64,000 bases of DNA from Streptomyces sp. SID4985 (GTDB taxonomy: Bacteria; Actinomycetota; Actinomycetes; Streptomycetales; Streptomycetaceae), in contig NZ_WWIR01000645.1 of the NCBI RefSeq assembly GCF_009863025.1, positions 25,333-89,332 on the forward strand, in the 5' to 3' direction. The notes under the pieces are model-generated. The model had not been told where the DNA came from, did not search any database, and was given only the letters and a program-made list of their open reading frames with translations. The position numbers and the translations under genes are program-made. This document shows positions 52,230 to 60,235 of this stretch, piece by piece; the first letter of the stretch is position 1, and every line of letters begins with the position of its first letter.

Positions 52230-52241
52230 GACAACGTTGTC
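52230..52241. promoter_or_regulatory. Perfect LacI-type palindrome upstream of the GH92 gene
   Basis: GACAACGTTGTC is a perfect 12-bp palindrome with central CG, 80 bp upstream of the GH92 start. A half-copy TGACAACGAGC lies at 52214-52224. This sequence is a familiar operator for LacI-family sugar regulators in streptomycetes, controlling extracellular glycosidases. The cognate regulator is not in the window unless RbsR cross-binds. Confidence 0.65.
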
Positions 52242-52461
52242 TTGGGGTGGACGAGGCTTCCTGGTCAAGGGTGTTGGAGCCATGCGGGGTGCACGTGGTG
52301 ACGTCTTGTCGTGGCGGAGGACAAGGCGGCTCGTGCGGAGAACGCCGGTGGGGCTGAAACGCTGTCGCAACGTAGCGATGGGGCGTGGACACGTCAATGC
52401 TTGGCGTGACGGGTGGGGCTACTTCGGGCCGTCCCGCCGATCCGCCTGCGCCCGGGGGCCG

Positions 52462-52806
52462 TTACTCGTCCTCGTCCGCGCGCAGCGTCAGGTCGAGCAG
52501 GCCGGGGAAGCGGGCGTCGAACTCCTCGCGGCGGAGCCGGTTGAGGCGTTTGGGGCCCTGGTCGCGCTGTTCGACCAGACCGGCGTCGCGCAGGACCGAG
52601 AAGTGGTGGCTCTTCGCCGCCCGGCCGACCGGCACGTCGAAGTTGCTGCAGCTGAGCGTCCAGTCGGCGTGGCCGGCCAGGTCGCGGATCAGCTGGAGCC
52701 GGACAGGGTCCGCGAGTGCGCAGAGGGCGGTGAGGAGTGGGACATCGTCCGGGTGCGTGTGCACGGGCGGCTGACGATGGCTCGTGCCTTGAGTCCGGTC
52801 CGGCAT
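52462..52806 (-). CDS. ArsR-family transcriptional regulator
   Basis: 114 residues. The ATG at 52806 has GGAGGAGGG seven bases upstream; the ATG at 52824 would start inside this RBS region and is less likely. The winged helix is LTALCALADPVRLQLIRDL then GRAAKSHHFSVLRDAGLVEQ. The usual metal-binding CxC of helix 3 is absent, though Cys is present in LSCSNF, so it may sense redox or an organic ligand. It is divergent from a quinone oxidoreductase with a 24-bp palindrome between them. Confidence 0.9.
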   Translation of the reverse strand: MPDRTQGTSHRQPPVHTHPDDVPLLTALCALADPVRLQLIRDLAGHADWTLSCSNFDVPVGRAAKSHHFSVLRDAGLVEQRDQGPKRLNRLRREEFDARFPGLLDLTLRADEDE

Positions 52807-52826
52807 TCCCATGCCCTCCTCCATCT

Positions 52827-52850
52827 ACTGTTCGATGGCCATCGTACAGT
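52827..52850. promoter_or_regulatory. 24-bp near-perfect palindrome, probable ArsR operator
   Basis: The arms ACTGTTCGATGG (52827-52838) and CCATCGTACAGT (52839-52850) pair at 11 of 12 positions without a spacer. The site lies between the divergent arsR and quinone oxidoreductase starts and would overlap both promoters. Autoregulation and control of the oxidoreductase by the ArsR protein are inferred. Confidence 0.7.
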
Positions 52851-52898
52851 GCTAGTGTTCGCCTCCGGTTGAACACTCAGGGGAGGGTGGTCTTGCGC

Positions 52899-53876
52899 AT
52901 GCGTGCGGTCGAATTCCAGGAGTACGGCGGTCCCGAGGTGCTGCGGGTCGTACAGACGGCGGCGCCCGAGCCGGGCCCCGGTCAGGTGACCGTCGAGGCC
53001 GTCTGGGCAGGGGTCAACTTCGCGGACGTCAAGGCGCGTTCCGAGGGGTACCGGGTGGCGTCGCTGCCCTACCGGCCGGGCCTGGAGGTCTCCGGGCGCG
53101 TCCGGGCCGTCGGGGCGGGCGTCGAGGAGCTGCGGGTGGGTCAGGAAGTCGCCGCGCTCGTCGACGGAGGCGGCTACGCCGAGGTCGTGCTTGCCGAGGC
53201 CGCGAGGGTCTTCCCGCTGCCCGACGGGCTGGACCTGCGGACCGCCGCCACGCTGCCGACCGTGCTCCCGACCGCGCACGCCCTGGTCCACGAGGTGGGG
53301 CGGCTGCGGGCCGGGGAGAGCGTGCTGGTGCACGGCGCGGCGGGCGGTATCGGTACGGCGGTCGGCCAGTTGGCCAGGGCGGCGGGCGCGGGCGCGGTCT
53401 ACGGGGTGGCCTCCAGCGACGCCAAGGCCGACTACGCGCTCAAGCACGGCTACGACCACGTGTTCCGGCCCGACACCTTCGAGACGGACGTCCGCCGGGC
53501 CACCGGCGGCAGGGGCGTCGATCTGGTCCTGGACCCGGTCGGCGGCGACACGCTGCGGCGCGGCCTGGAGGCGCTGGCCGACTTCGGGCGCCTGGTGTCC
53601 TTCGGCAACGCGAGCGGTGCCGACCCCTGGCGGGTGGGTCAGGCCGAGCTGTACGCGCGGGGCCTCTCCGTCGCGGGCTTCTCCGTACTCGGCCTCGCCC
53701 AGACCGCCCCCGGCGCCCTGCGCGCGCTGACCGAACGCGCCCTGCGCACCGTCCACGACGGGACGGTCGTCCTTCCCGTCACGGCCGAGTTCCCCCTGGC
53801 GGACGCGGCCGAGGCACACCGGCTCATCGGCGGACGGGCGTCCATGGGCAAGCTGCTGCTGCGCGTCTCCGACTGA
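52899..53876 (+). CDS. NADPH:quinone oxidoreductase, MDR family
   Basis: 325 residues from the ATG at 52899; a TTG at 52893 is possible with the RBS GGGGAGGG. The start MRAVEFQEYGGPEVLRV and the NADPH motif VHGAAGGIGTAVGQLARAAG mark it as a quinone/enone reductase. No structural zinc cysteines. It is divergent from the ArsR regulator, which probably represses it. It is a distinct paralogue of the enzyme at 1475-2434, controlled by a different regulator family. Confidence 0.93.
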   Translation: MRAVEFQEYGGPEVLRVVQTAAPEPGPGQVTVEAVWAGVNFADVKARSEGYRVASLPYRPGLEVSGRVRAVGAGVEELRVGQEVAALVDGGGYAEVVLAEAARVFPLPDGLDLRTAATLPTVLPTAHALVHEVGRLRAGESVLVHGAAGGIGTAVGQLARAAGAGAVYGVASSDAKADYALKHGYDHVFRPDTFETDVRRATGGRGVDLVLDPVGGDTLRRGLEALADFGRLVSFGNASGADPWRVGQAELYARGLSVAGFSVLGLAQTAPGALRALTERALRTVHDGTVVLPVTAEFPLADAAEAHRLIGGRASMGKLLLRVSD

Positions 53877-53954
53877 GAGCGCGCCCCCGCCGTGCGCGAC
53901 GGCCCGATTCGCCACTACGGGCCGATCACAGAGTCCCCCTGCTTTGGAGCGTGG

Positions 53955-54383
53955 ATGTCGTCGATCAAACAGTTCCAAGTCACCTTCGACTGCGCGGAAC
54001 CCGAGCGCGTCGCTCGCTTCTGGTGCGAGGTGCTGGGGTACGTCGTCCCGCCGCCACCGGCCGGGTTCGCCACGTGGGACGACTTCGAGCGCTCCCGGTC
54101 TCCCGAGGACCGGGGCTCGTGGTTCGCCTGCGGTGATCCCTCGGGGGTGGGCCCGCGACTGTACTTTCAGCGTGTTCCCGAGGCCAAGATCGTCAAGAAC
54201 CGCGTGCATCTCTGTGTGCGCGTCGGCACCGGCCTCGTGGGTGAAGAGCGCCTGGCCGCCCTCGAAGCGGAGTGCGCGCGGCTGATCCCGCTCGGGGCGG
54301 TGCGCGTGCGGCTGCTGTACGACGGCAACGATTCGTGCATCGTCATGCAGGACGTCGAGGGCAACGAGTTCTGCATCGACTGA
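53955..54383 (+). CDS. VOC (glyoxalase-like) family protein
   Basis: 142 residues from the ATG at 53955 (GGAGCG upstream); a longer frame from 53892 lacks similarity. FQVTFDCAEPERVARFWCEVLGYVVPPPP is the beta-alpha-beta start of the glyoxalase/bleomycin-resistance fold, and VMQDVEGNEFCI is the typical C-terminal strand. Such proteins bind a metal or small ligand; specific function unknown. It is convergent with the hemC remnant. Confidence 0.88.
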   Translation: MSSIKQFQVTFDCAEPERVARFWCEVLGYVVPPPPAGFATWDDFERSRSPEDRGSWFACGDPSGVGPRLYFQRVPEAKIVKNRVHLCVRVGTGLVGEERLAALEAECARLIPLGAVRVRLLYDGNDSCIVMQDVEGNEFCID

Positions 54384-54427
54384 GGTTGCCGCGCGGGGCG
54401 GTGTGGTTCTGCGGCGCGGGTGGCGTC

Positions 54428-55140
54428 TCAGGTGCGCCGGGAGGCAGCGAGAACCTCGTTCGCGCCCTGGCTGATGAGGTCCTCGGCCGCGGCGCGCCCG
54501 ACCTCTTCCGGGAGTCCTCCCACGCGCTCGGCGCCGAGAACGACGGAGCCGTCCGGGGCGTACACCCGGGCCGCGAGGCGGACTTCGCCCGAGGCGCCGA
54601 CGGCGGCGTGCCCGGCGATCGGCGCATGACAGTGTCCGGCGAGCGCCCGCAGCAGCGTCCGCTCCGCGACCGCCGCACGGGTCGCGTCGGCGTCGACGAG
54701 CGGGGCCAGCACCGCGCGGGTGGCCTCGTCGGACTCCCAGGTCTGCATGGCCAGTTGACCGGCGCCGAGACCGGGCATCATCCGGTGCGCGTCGAGGACC
54801 TCCGTGGCCTCGGCTTCCCGGCCGATCCTCCGCAGGCCCGCCCCGGCGAGCACCACGGCATCGACGGTCTCGCCCGTACGGGCCAGGGCCAGGCGGGTGT
54901 CCGCGTTGCCGCGCACGGGGATCAGCGCCAAGTGCGGCTGAGAAACGGTGAGTTGAGCGATCCGGTGCGGGGCGGAGGTGCCCACGCGGGTGCCCGCCGG
55001 AGGGTCGTCCAACCGGCGCCCGCCGGGGTCGACCAGGACGTCACGGACATCGTCCCGCCGTGGGTGCAGGCACATCATCCCCTCCGGCTCCGGACTGTCC
55101 CCGGGCATGTCCTTCGAGCAGTGCAGCGCGAGGTCGGCCC
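54428..55140 (-). pseudogene. hemC: Truncated hydroxymethylbilane synthase (hemC) remnant
   Basis: The minus frame matches HemC from DLALHCSKDMPGD (around 55110-55140) to the C-terminus: RRDDVRDVLV, GTRVGTS, HRIAQL, GLRRIGR and GHCHAPIAGHA with the cofactor cysteine. About 70 N-terminal residues are missing. The conserved KD of the first domain now lies upstream of the only plausible start, the ATG at 55078, which overlaps the MFS stop by ATGA and would give a 216-residue product. The upstream part is read out of frame as the C-terminus of the MFS gene, so a deletion appears to have joined the two genes. A truncated product may still be made but could not work as a normal deaminase. Confidence 0.75.
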
Positions 55141-56325
55141 GGCCGCGCGCAGGACCCCGGCGCCCACGGCGGTGGTCGCGCACAGCAGGGTCAGCAGGAC
55201 GAAGGCGTGGTTGAGGGCGACGACGTGGGTCGACCAGCCGATGACGGCGGGTCCGGCGAGCATGCCGACGTAGCCGAGGCCCGCGACGCGCGAGACGTTG
55301 GCACCGGCGGCGGAGGGGTCGGCGTGCCCGGCCGCGCTGAACAGCTGGGGCACGCACCCGGACAGGCCCAGACCGAACAGCGCCCAGCCGGTGAACGCGG
55401 CCCACATCCACGGCCCGAGGGCCACGAGCGTGATGCCCACGGCCGCCGTGGCCGCGCCGTGGCGCAGGATCGCCCTGGAGCCGAACCGGGCGACGAAGCG
55501 GTCCGCGAGCAGGCGCCCGAGGGTCATGGCCGCGGCGAAGGTGCCGTACGCGAAGGCCGCCGTCCCGACGGACGCACCGAGGATGTCCTTGAGATGCAGG
55601 GCGCTCCAGTCGTTGGCGGCGCCCTCGCACAGCATGACCATCAGCGCCAGGACGGCCAGCAGCCAGACCCGGCCCTTGGTACGGCGCCGCTCGACGGCCG
55701 GGGACGCCACGGAGCCGGAGCCGGAGTTGGCGTCGGAGCTGGATTCGGAAGGGCGCTCCGCGACGGGCTCGGCAGGCAGCAGAGCACGCGCCGCGACCAG
55801 GGAGATCACGACTCCCGCGACCCCCATGGCTGCCATGTCCGCGACCGGGCTCAGGCCCGCGCTCGCCGCGCCCGCCCCGACGAGCGAGGCGAGGACGCCG
55901 CCGACCGAGAACGTGGCGTGGAAGCCGGACATGACGGGCCGCCCGTACGCCTTCTCCACATGCACGGCGTGGGCGTTCATGGCCACGTCCAGGCAGCCGT
56001 TGCAGAACCCGAAGACCAGCAGCGCCCCGGCCAGGGTCCACGGCTCCTGAGCGAGACCGGGCAGGACCAGGGCCGCGCCGCAGAGTGCGCCGCTGACGGG
56101 CACCACGACACGGGCGCCGAGACGGTCGGCCAGCGGACCGGCCACCTGCATGCCGACGAAGGCCCCGAGCCCGAGCAGCACCAGCAGACCGCCGAGCGTG
56201 GCGTGGCTGATGCCGACGCGTTCCTCGATCGCGGGGATGTGGACCACCCAGGCGCCCATCAAGGTGCCGCACAGGACGAAGTAGACGTAGGTCGCCACAC
56301 GGGCGGCTCGAAGCGAACGTTCCAT
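55075..56325 (-). CDS. MFS transporter with a rearranged C-terminus
   Basis: 416 residues from the ATG at 56325; about 12 membrane segments. GAWVVHIPAIEERVGISHATLGGLLVLLGLG and FGFCNGCLDVAMNAHAV are typical of a YcaD/fucose-permease-like MFS group of actinomycetes. A cytoplasmic Ser/Glu-rich loop separates the halves. The last 21 or so residues (after GAGVLRAAG) are read from hemC sequence in another frame, so the natural end is replaced; the membrane part seems complete. It is divergent from a DeoR regulator and shares the inverted repeats between them. Confidence 0.85.
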   Translation of the reverse strand: MERSLRAARVATYVYFVLCGTLMGAWVVHIPAIEERVGISHATLGGLLVLLGLGAFVGMQVAGPLADRLGARVVVPVSGALCGAALVLPGLAQEPWTLAGALLVFGFCNGCLDVAMNAHAVHVEKAYGRPVMSGFHATFSVGGVLASLVGAGAASAGLSPVADMAAMGVAGVVISLVAARALLPAEPVAERPSESSSDANSGSGSVASPAVERRRTKGRVWLLAVLALMVMLCEGAANDWSALHLKDILGASVGTAAFAYGTFAAAMTLGRLLADRFVARFGSRAILRHGAATAAVGITLVALGPWMWAAFTGWALFGLGLSGCVPQLFSAAGHADPSAAGANVSRVAGLGYVGMLAGPAVIGWSTHVVALNHAFVLLTLLCATTAVGAGVLRAAGPTSRCTARRTCPGTVRSRRG

Positions 56326-56339
56326 GCCGCCCACCGTAA

Positions 56340-56389
56340 CGAACATGAGGCATGTTCGAAATACGCGTGAACGAACAAGTTGATTGTTC
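56340..56389. promoter_or_regulatory. Cluster of GAACA/TGTTC inverted repeats between MFS and DeoR genes
   Basis: CGAACATG-AGG-CATGTTCG (56340-56358) is a perfect 8-bp inverted repeat. GAACAA-GTTGA-TTGTTC (56373-56389) is a second, and TGTTCG (56353-56358) also pairs with CGAACA (56372-56377). Repeated TGTTC half-sites are usual for DeoR-family regulators. It lies between divergent starts, so joint control of the transporter and regulator is likely. Confidence 0.65.
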
Positions 56390-56416
56390 ATTTCGGGGTG
56401 GTGTTCAATCCCGGGT

Positions 56417-57178
56417 ATGAGCAACGCAGACCGGCACGGGCTGATCACGAAGGTCGTCAGGGACTCGGGCGGCGCCACCGTCCAGGAGCTCGCGGCGCTG
56501 ACCGGCGCCTCGGAGATGACCATCCGGCGCGACCTCGACACCCTCGCCGCCCAGGGCGTCCTCGAACGCGTCCGCGGCGGGGCACGCACCCTTCTGCTGC
56601 GCGGCGAGGAACCCCCCTTCGCCCTGCGCGCCCACGAGGCGGTCGACACCAAGCGGCGGATCGCGGCCGGGATCTCCGCACTCATCGCCGACGGCGAGAG
56701 CGTCCTGCTGGACAGCGGCACCACCTGCCTGGAGGTGGCCCGCCTGCTGCGCGAGCGGCCCGTGACCGTGATGCCCCTGTCCCTGCAGGCCATCCACCTG
56801 CTCGGCGAGACACCGGGCCCGGCCACACTGATGGTGCCCGGCGGCCGGCCCCGCGCCGCCGAAGGGGCCCTCACCGGCCCCCTCACCCTCGCCTCCCTCG
56901 CGGCCGTGCGCTTCGACACCGCCGTCATCGGCTGCTGCGGGCTGTCCGCGGCCGACGGTCTGACCGCCTACGACCTCGACGACGCCGCGGTGAAGAAGGC
57001 GGCCATCGCCTCCTCCCGCCGCGTCATCGTCGCCGCCGACGGCAGCAAACTCGGCCACACCGCCTACGCCCACGTCGCCCCTGCCGCCCTCCTGCAGACC
57101 CTCGTCACCGACACCGCCGCGCCCGCCGACGAGGTCGCCGCGCTCGAAGACGCGGGCGCTGTCGTCCGGGCCGTCTGA
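56417..57178 (+). CDS. DeoR/GlpR-family transcriptional regulator
   Basis: 253 residues from the ATG at 56417 (MSNADRHGLI); no strong RBS is seen and an ATG at 56384 is less family-like. The N-terminal DeoR helix-turn-helix is TVQELAALTGASEMTIRRDLDTLAAQGVLERVRGGA. The sensor domain has the phosphosugar-binding pattern LLDSGTTCLEVARLL, GGRPR and AADGSKLG. It most likely responds to a sugar phosphate and controls the divergent MFS gene (inference). Confidence 0.93.
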   Translation: MSNADRHGLITKVVRDSGGATVQELAALTGASEMTIRRDLDTLAAQGVLERVRGGARTLLLRGEEPPFALRAHEAVDTKRRIAAGISALIADGESVLLDSGTTCLEVARLLRERPVTVMPLSLQAIHLLGETPGPATLMVPGGRPRAAEGALTGPLTLASLAAVRFDTAVIGCCGLSAADGLTAYDLDDAAVKKAAIASSRRVIVAADGSKLGHTAYAHVAPAALLQTLVTDTAAPADEVAALEDAGAVVRAV

Positions 57179-57199
57179 CCGTGTCCGGGCACGCGACCC

Positions 57200-58516
57200 T
57201 TACTCAGACCAGCGCTCGGACCAGGTCTCCCGCTCGGCGAGACGCCCGATGAGGTACGCCCGCTCGGCCTCGTTGCCGGTCAGCTCCAGCGCCTGCCGGT
57301 ACGCCACCCCCGCCTCGTCCATGCGCCCGAGGCGCCGCAGCAGCTCGGCCTTGACCGCCGGCAGGTACTGATACCCGGAGAGCCGTCCGTCCTGCTCCAG
57401 CGCCTCGACCTGAACCAGGGCGACGGCGGCCCCTTGGGCCATCGACAGCGGCACGGTCCGGTTCAGCGCGACGACCGGCGAGGGCCACAGCGACAGCAGC
57501 CTGTCGTAGAGCGCCACGATCTGAGGCCAGTCCGTTGCGGCGTACGTCGGCGCCTCCGCGTACAGCGAGGCGATCGCCGCCTGCACCAGGTAGCGCCCCG
57601 CGCGGCCGCCGCGCAGCCCGGCGACGATCAGCTCCCGCGCCTCGGTCAGCGCGGTACGGTCCCACAGCGAGCGGTCCTGCTCGGCGAGCCGCAGCAGCCG
57701 TCCTTCAGAGCTGGTCCGGGTGGCGCGCCGGGCGTCGGTGACCAGGAGCAGCGCCAGCAGTCCCCGGACCTCGGGCTCGTCGGGCATGAGATCCCGCAGG
57801 GTGCGGGCCAGGTGCAGCGAACGGTCGGTCAGGTCGGTGCGCATGAGCTCGGGGCCCGAGGGAGCCGTGTGCCCGGCGGTGAACAGCAGATGGATCACGC
57901 CGAGTACGGCCGTCAGCCGGTTCGGCAGCTCGGCCGCGCGCGGGAGCCGCCAGGGGATGCGGGCGGCGGCGATCTTCCTCTTGGCCCGGGTGATCCGGGC
58001 GGCCATCGTCGGTTCCGGCACGAGCAGCGCCTTGGCGACGTCCGCCGTGCGCAGCCCGCACACCAGCCGCAGCGTGAGCGCGAGTTGGGCCTCCTGCGCG
58101 AGCGCGGGATGGCAGCAGGTGAAGATGAGCCTCAGGCGTTCGTCGGGGACGACGTCCTCCGGGTCCACGGCCTGTTCGTCCACGGCCTGTTCGTCCGGCC
58201 CGTCCAGGGCGAGTTCGTCGACGGTCGATTCCGGCTCCACCAGCAGCGGAAGCTTCGAGCGGAACGTCCGCTCCCGGCGAATCGCGTCCACCGCTCTGCG
58301 CCTGGCCGCGGTGGTGAGCCACGCCGCGGGGCTGCGCGGGATCCCGTCGCGTTCCCAGGCCGACAGGGCCGCGGCGTACGCCTCCTGTACACACTCCTCG
58401 GCCAGGTCCAGATCGCGGGCGACACGCACCGTCGCGGCGAGTACGAAGGCCCACTCGCGCCGATGCGCGTCGGCGACCGCCCGCCCCGCGTCCGCCGCGT
58501 CCGCCGCGGCCCTCAT
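57200..58516 (-). CDS. ECF-type RNA polymerase sigma factor with C-terminal TPR extension (ECF42-like)
   Basis: 438 residues from the ATG at 58516, which overlaps the YCII gene stop (ATGA). Region 2 is LDLAEECVQEAYAAALSAW; region 4 is LTLRLVCGLRTADVAKALLVPEPTMAARITRAKRKIAAA. A C-terminal helical domain of about 230 residues ends in TPR-like repeats (AGVAYRQALELTGNEAERAYL). This architecture plus an upstream YCII/DGPF gene is the hallmark of the ECF42 group, which lacks a dedicated anti-sigma factor. A 15-bp tandem repeat duplicates EQAVD in the linker. Confidence 0.92.
   Translation of the reverse strand: MRAAADAADAGRAVADAHRREWAFVLAATVRVARDLDLAEECVQEAYAAALSAWERDGIPRSPAAWLTTAARRRAVDAIRRERTFRSKLPLLVEPESTVDELALDGPDEQAVDEQAVDPEDVVPDERLRLIFTCCHPALAQEAQLALTLRLVCGLRTADVAKALLVPEPTMAARITRAKRKIAAARIPWRLPRAAELPNRLTAVLGVIHLLFTAGHTAPSGPELMRTDLTDRSLHLARTLRDLMPDEPEVRGLLALLLVTDARRATRTSSEGRLLRLAEQDRSLWDRTALTEARELIVAGLRGGRAGRYLVQAAIASLYAEAPTYAATDWPQIVALYDRLLSLWPSPVVALNRTVPLSMAQGAAVALVQVEALEQDGRLSGYQYLPAVKAELLRRLGRMDEAGVAYRQALELTGNEAERAYLIGRLAERETWSERWSE
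58164..58193. repeat. 15-bp tandem duplication in the sigma factor gene
   Basis: TCCACGGCCTGTTCG occurs twice in tandem (58164-58178, 58179-58193), in frame, duplicating five residues in the acidic linker between sigma regions 2 and 4. It is probably a recent slippage event. Confidence 0.8.
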
Positions 58517-58860
58517 CGGGCGAGGGGAGGGATGCCGCCCGCGACGGGCCGCACCTCGACACCGCCACGGCCCCACTGGACGGCGGGGTTACGCCGCGCC
58601 AACTCCAGCGCGGCGTCCAGGTCGGGAGCCTCGACGACGCAGATGCCCGCGACGACTTCCTTGGCGTCGATGAAGGGGCCGTCGGTGACCACGTCGCCGC
58701 GCAGCGACGTCGCGGTGTCGGCGGACCGCAGCGCGTACGCCGTGATCAGGGCGCCGGAGTCGACCAGGTCGTCGGCGTGCCGCTGGCTCGCCGCCCGCTG
58801 CTCGGGCGTGTAGTCGTCGGCGTCGAGCGTGTCGTAGATGAGGATCGCGTACTGGGCCAT
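58513..58860 (-). CDS. YCII-related (DGPF-domain) protein
   Basis: 115 residues from the ATG at 58860; open sequence upstream is not similar to the family. The fold is a ferredoxin-like YCII barrel: AQYAILIYDT, LVDSGALITAYAL, the DGPF motif VVTDGPFIDAKEVVAGICVVEA and DAALELARRNPA. DGPF proteins accompany ECF42-type sigma factors, and the genes overlap by ATGA. The biochemical role is unknown; it is a candidate partner that modulates sigma activity. Confidence 0.92.
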   Translation of the reverse strand: MAQYAILIYDTLDADDYTPEQRAASQRHADDLVDSGALITAYALRSADTATSLRGDVVTDGPFIDAKEVVAGICVVEAPDLDAALELARRNPAVQWGRGGVEVRPVAGGIPPLAR

Positions 58861-59189
58861 GGCGGGTCTCCTCGGCTGTGTCTCCGGTCGGTACGCCTCT
58901 ACGTCGGACGGGCGACGCGAATTCGACAGACGGTACGCGAACTTTCCTCGACTGCTTTTGGGGAGGCCGGGGCCGGGGCCGGGGCCGGGGCGGCGGCGAC
59001 GCGGACGCGTGACCGGCAACCGTCGCCCGCGCCCCCGGCCCGGCGTGACCATGTCACCAGTCTGCGACAGCGTTGTCATGGAACGAAGGTCTGGTGTCTC
59101 CTCGGCTCGCGGACCCCTCATAGTGATCATGCGACCACGGGGAGCCGAAACGGCATCGGTCGCAACTGCTGATGACCAAAGGGGATTTC

Positions 59190-59894
59190 ATGTTCGGCAA
59201 CCGTCGCAAGGCCCTTCTCGTCTCCGCCGCGCTCGTCGGCGGAGCCATGCTGATGACCGCATGTCAGAACGGCGACGCGACCACGGACACGGGCGCCGCA
59301 CAGGGCTCCTCGTCCGCCACTCCCACCGGCGGGACGACCAACCCGTCCGGGGCGGCGACCGCGGGAGGCGGCCAGAGCACCGGCAAGGGCTCCGGCACCA
59401 CGGGCCAGGGAACCGGGGGATCGGCCGGTGGCTCCGGATCCAACTCCGCCGCCGGTTCCGGCGCCGACACCGGCGGCGGCAAGCGAGAGCCGGTCGAGCA
59501 GGGCTGCGGTGCCAACGACATCTCCTGGAGCACCAAGTCCGAGACCCAGGGCGGCGGATACATCCTGATCACCGCCAAGGCGAAGCCCGGGATCACCTGC
59601 TACCTGCCCGCCGCGCTCCCGACCGTGGCGTTCGGTTCCGACGGCACCGAGGCGCGTCCCGCGGAGCAGAGCGTCGGCAAGCAGATCAAGCTGAGCGGGA
59701 GCACTGCCGCCTACGCGGGGGTCAACCCGAAGACCACCAAGGAGAACGGCGGCAAGGAACTCGACTCCATCATCGTCGCCATCGGTGACGACGACCCCAA
59801 CCCGGTCTCCCTGTCCGTCGGCACCATCACCGTCGATGCCCCGATCGTCACCAACTGGCACACCGCCCCGGGCGACGCCGTTCCGCTCGGCTGA
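59190..59894 (+). CDS. DUF4232 lipoprotein
   Basis: 234 residues from the ATG at 59190 with AAGGGG upstream. The signal peptide ends in a lipobox LMTAC with Cys25. A Gly/Ser/Thr-rich linker (30-105) leads to a DUF4232 domain with cysteines in GCGANDISW and GITCYLPAALPTVAFG, likely a disulfide, and the C-terminal APIVTNW. It is anchored on the outer face of the membrane. Function unknown; such proteins are abundant in streptomycetes. Confidence 0.88.
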   Translation: MFGNRRKALLVSAALVGGAMLMTACQNGDATTDTGAAQGSSSATPTGGTTNPSGAATAGGGQSTGKGSGTTGQGTGGSAGGSGSNSAAGSGADTGGGKREPVEQGCGANDISWSTKSETQGGGYILITAKAKPGITCYLPAALPTVAFGSDGTEARPAEQSVGKQIKLSGSTAAYAGVNPKTTKENGGKELDSIIVAIGDDDPNPVSLSVGTITVDAPIVTNWHTAPGDAVPLG

Positions 59895-59957
59895 ACCCGT
59901 GCCCTGAACTCGTGCCCTGAATTCGGGCCCGCCTGAACGGCGTTGCCCGGAAACACC

Positions 59958-60000
59958 GCGGGGACGGCCATGACACTCCCCAGTGATCGGCCGTCCCCGC
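59958..60000 (+). terminator. Hairpin terminator after the DUF4232 gene
   Basis: GCGGGGACGGCC (59958-59969) and GGCCGTCCCCGC (59989-60000) are perfect 12-bp arms around a 19-nt loop, 64 bp after the stop. It begins the 341-bp gap before the TNT gene. Confidence 0.75.
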
Positions 60001-60168
60001 AGTACATCCGGCACCTTGCTATCCCGGCTCCCCGGAGGCAACACGGTTCCCTACGTGAGTCCGCTCACACGGTTGCGCCGCCCGGGTTCCTTTTCTGCGC
60101 CGTTCGGAGGTCTTTCCGGCCGCACCATCCCGGTACCCCGTTCTCCCGCCCGCCACTAATGGCTCCGT

Positions 60169-60208
60169 CACGGGCATCGCCCGTGTGTCCGGTGCCGTGC
60201 GGCACCGG
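60169..60208 (+). promoter_or_regulatory. Two tandem perfect hairpins in the leader of the TNT-domain gene
   Basis: CACGGGC-ATC-GCCCGTG (60169-60185) and CCGGTGCC-GTGC-GGCACCGG (60189-60208) lie three bases apart, 28 bp before the start codon. Both stems are perfect. A TAATGG at about 60157 could be the -10 box, which would put the first hairpin at the 5' end of the mRNA. They could act as an attenuator, a translation block or a protein site. Confidence 0.55.
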
Positions 60209-60235
60209 CTGATAAGGGACAGGGAAGAGACTCGG

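Noticed and set aside
54384..54427. GC-rich partial symmetry between VOC and hemC remnant as a terminator
   Set aside because: CCGCGC and GCGCGG are too short and far apart to call.
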